Positions 5,787 to 7,446 of a stretch of DNA of 7,446 bases are shown in pieces. The notes under the pieces are model-generated. The model was not told where the DNA came from. It saw only the letters and a program-made list of their open reading frames with translations, and did no database searches. The number at the start of each line of letters is the position of its first letter. Position 1 is the stretch's first letter. A program made the position numbers and the translations under genes. Source of the stretch: Acidobacteriaceae bacterium (GTDB lineage Bacteria > Acidobacteriota > Terriglobia > Terriglobales > Acidobacteriaceae); NCBI GenBank assembly GCA_003135495.1, contig PLBX01000319.1, positions 1 to 7,446 of the forward strand, in the 5' to 3' direction.

Positions 5787-6698
5787 ATGAATCCAGCACG
5801 CGGGTCGCTGCTCGCCATAGAACACCTCGAAGCAGCCGAGATCCTGAAAATATTAAAGTTTGCCCGGGGAATGAACCCGGATAAGCCGCGCCCGCTACTC
5901 AAGGGAAGGCGCGTGCTGCTTCTTTTTTATGAGGCTTCCACGCGCACTCGAAGCTCCTTCGAAATCGCGGCGAAATCGTTAGGCGCGCATACCGTTCTAA
6001 TCCAGTCCACCGGTTCGAGCATAGAAAAAGGCGAATCGTTGCTCGACACGGGATACACAGTGCGCGCACTGGGCGCGGATGTTATTGTCATCCGCCATCC
6101 CAATGCCGGCGCGCCGTACGTGATGGCGCAGCACATCGATGTGCCTATCGTCAACGCGGGGGACGGATTGCACGAGCATCCCTCGCAGGCATTACTCGAT
6201 GCTTATACAATTTTGCGCAACAAGAAATCTTTCAAGGGTTTGCAGGTAGCGATTGTCGGCGACATTTTTCATAGTCGCGTGGCGCGGTCGGCATGTCACT
6301 TGTTGAGCAAATTTGGAGTAAAGATAATTCTTTGCGGCCCGCCAGAACTAGCGCCTGAAATTGCGACTACGCTTGCGCCCGGCGTGCGCATCGCTCGCCA
6401 CATCGAAGACGCATTGCGCGGCACCGACGTTCTAATGCTGCTGCGAGTTCAGACCGAAAGGCTCGCGGGATTGAAGATCAACCTTTCAGAATATGTCGCC
6501 CGCTACCAGATGACCGCGGCGCGCTTGAAAATGGCGAAGAAAGATTGCATTGTGATGCATCCCGGTCCGATCATTCGCGGTCTTGAACTTACCAGTGAAG
6601 TAGCTGATGGATTGCAGGCGCGCATTCTGGAAGAAGTGCGCGATGGAGTTCCTGTACGAATGGCAATACTGGCGCGGGCGATGGGGAAGATGCGATGA
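5787..6698 (+). CDS. pyrB: Aspartate carbamoyltransferase catalytic subunit
   Basis: PyrB condenses carbamoyl phosphate with L-aspartate to N-carbamoyl-aspartate, the first committed step of cytoplasmic pyrimidine synthesis. The 303-residue length is normal for the catalytic chain. The carbamoyl-phosphate loop STRTRSSFE is at 51-59, the 80s loop SSIEKGES with K81 is present, HPSQALLDAY starts at 131, GDIFHSRVARS at 158, and the aspartate-binding LLRVQTER at 218-225. The late motif is HPGPIIRGLEL (258-268), with Ile where many homologues have Asn (HPGPxNRG). No pyrI regulatory chain gene is in view. It lies 19 nt after pyrR with a weak GAGA-type ribosome site, and its stop overlaps the pyrC start (ATGA), so the three genes form an operon. 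With the class I type dihydroorotase next to it, a PyrB-PyrC complex as known from Aquifex is possible but inferred. Confidence 0.96.
   Translation: MNPARGSLLAIEHLEAAEILKILKFARGMNPDKPRPLLKGRRVLLLFYEASTRTRSSFEIAAKSLGAHTVLIQSTGSSIEKGESLLDTGYTVRALGADVIVIRHPNAGAPYVMAQHIDVPIVNAGDGLHEHPSQALLDAYTILRNKKSFKGLQVAIVGDIFHSRVARSACHLLSKFGVKIILCGPPELAPEIATTLAPGVRIARHIEDALRGTDVLMLLRVQTERLAGLKINLSEYVARYQMTAARLKMAKKDCIVMHPGPIIRGLELTSEVADGLQARILEEVRDGVPVRMAILARAMGKMR
6683..6689 (+). promoter_or_regulatory. Shine-Dalgarno-like GGGGAAG for pyrC
   Basis: GGGGAAG, within the final pyrB codons, ends 5 nt before ATG 6695. It supports the ATGA-overlap start of pyrC. Confidence 0.5.
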
Positions 6699-7446
6699 CG
6701 AGCGCTGCCAAGAATCAAGGTCAATCAGGAAGTCTCTTAATAAAAGGCGGTCACGTAGTCGACCCTGCGGCTCGCATCGACGCTCCCATGGATGTGCTGC
6801 TGAAAGATGGCCGCGTCGCTGAAATAGCTCTGCCCAATAAGATCAAGGGCAATGCGGATGACAAGTTCGATACCCGCGGACTCATTATTGCGCCCGGCTT
6901 CATTGATCTGCATGTGCATTTGAGAGAACCCGGGCAAGCGCATAAAGAGACGATCGCGACGGGCACGGCCGCGGCGGCGGCAGGTGGATTTACTTCTGTC
7001 TGCACCATGCCCAACACCTTGCCAGTCGTGGATTCGGTTGATTGGATCGAGTGGCTTCGCCAGCCTGAACGAGGTGCGATCGTGAATGTGTTTCCGATCG
7101 CCGCGGCTACGCGTGCGAGTAAGGGCGCGACGCTCACCGATTTTCGCGCGTTGCAATCCGCGGGAGCAATCGCGGTAACCGATGATGGCAAGCCGATTCT
7201 CGACGATAGTGTTATGCGCGAGGCTCTCACTCTGGCCGGAGAGCTGAATTTTCCTGTCGTGCAACATGCGGAAGATACCCGCATGACCGAGAATTGCTCG
7301 ATGCATGCCGGGGCGCGCTCGTTTCGTCTCGGGTTGCGTGGCATGACCGCGGCAGCTGAGGCTTCGATCGTCGAGCGGGACGTGCAACTCGCAATGCAGA
7401 TTCCGAATGCGCGGCTGCACGTCGCGCATCTTTCCACTGCCGACGC
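6695..7446 (+). CDS. pyrC: Dihydroorotase (class I type), 3'-truncated by window edge
   Basis: PyrC closes N-carbamoyl-aspartate to dihydroorotate. The frame opens at ATG 6695, overlapping the pyrB stop by 4 nt, and stays open to the window end, giving 250 of an expected 420-440 residues. SLLIKGGHVVDPA (13-26) is the first strand of the small beta domain, and LIIAPGFIDLHVHLREPGQ (63-81) carries the metal ligands H73 and H75 and the substrate arginine R77. TMPNT (104-108), VTDDGKP (161-167, with the bridging aspartate of the class I enzymes), QHAED (H191) and HVAHLST (H245 as the next metal ligand) follow in the proper order. GLRGMTAAAEASIVERDV (213-230) matches the segment that follows in this class. 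The catalytic Asp late in the family lies beyond the edge. Long open frames on the opposite strand here are shadows. It is the third gene of the pyr operon, and further pyr genes probably follow. Confidence 0.95.
   Translation, partial: MTSAAKNQGQSGSLLIKGGHVVDPAARIDAPMDVLLKDGRVAEIALPNKIKGNADDKFDTRGLIIAPGFIDLHVHLREPGQAHKETIATGTAAAAAGGFTSVCTMPNTLPVVDSVDWIEWLRQPERGAIVNVFPIAAATRASKGATLTDFRALQSAGAIAVTDDGKPILDDSVMREALTLAGELNFPVVQHAEDTRMTENCSMHAGARSFRLGLRGMTAAAEASIVERDVQLAMQIPNARLHVAHLSTAD

Noticed and set aside
6737..7437. Two long open frames (about 230 residues) on the minus strand
   Set aside because: They lie opposite pyrC, whose motifs are unambiguous. Open antisense frames are common in GC-rich coding sequence, and their proteins look like low-order Arg/Ala/Ser shadow translations.

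Overview
This 7.4 kb window reads as ordinary bacterial chromosome. Every gene I can support is on the + strand, packed closely with short gaps or overlaps. The moderately GC-rich coding style, the miaA sequence (DSVAMYR, EFEIGTAKP) and the uncharacterised envelope and zinc-ribbon proteins make me think of Acidobacteriota. That is an impression from family resemblance, not a database result.

Layout. (1) 1-465 is the 3' part of an unrecognised gene. (2) 525-1678 is a probable transcription unit: a 51-residue single-membrane-span protein overlapping the start of miaA (tRNA dimethylallyltransferase). (3) 1782-4335 is an envelope pair: an exported NagZ-type family 3 glycoside hydrolase with all catalytic motifs, overlapping a small lipoprotein that has a perfect Shine-Dalgarno. 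(4) 4457-5122 is a zinc-ribbon membrane protein whose linker is encoded by a perfect 15-bp inverted repeat. (5) 5195 to the right edge is a pyrimidine operon, pyrR-pyrB-pyrC. pyrC is cut by the window edge and has no stop here; it is nevertheless open across 6695-7446 with all expected dihydroorotase motifs.

How the genes work together. PyrB and PyrC catalyse consecutive steps of UMP synthesis (carbamoyl-aspartate, then dihydroorotate), and PyrR is the UMP/PRPP-sensing regulator of such operons. The NagZ-like enzyme probably works on cell-wall amino sugars outside the cytoplasm. MiaA modifies A37 of tRNAs.

The two signals I find most worth following are the 32-nt palindrome at 4614-4645, which looks like a small palindromic element carried in frame inside a protein linker, and a consistent start-site pattern. 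Four genes that begin apparent transcription units have no Shine-Dalgarno but have a TANNNT box 6-9 nt before the chosen start codon, which suggests leaderless mRNAs. Two downstream genes have clear Shine-Dalgarno sequences. For pyrR this would leave no 5' leader for the usual PyrR attenuator. I see no RNA genes, CRISPR array, insertion sequence or convincing intrinsic terminator. I did not find a clearly new multi-gene system.
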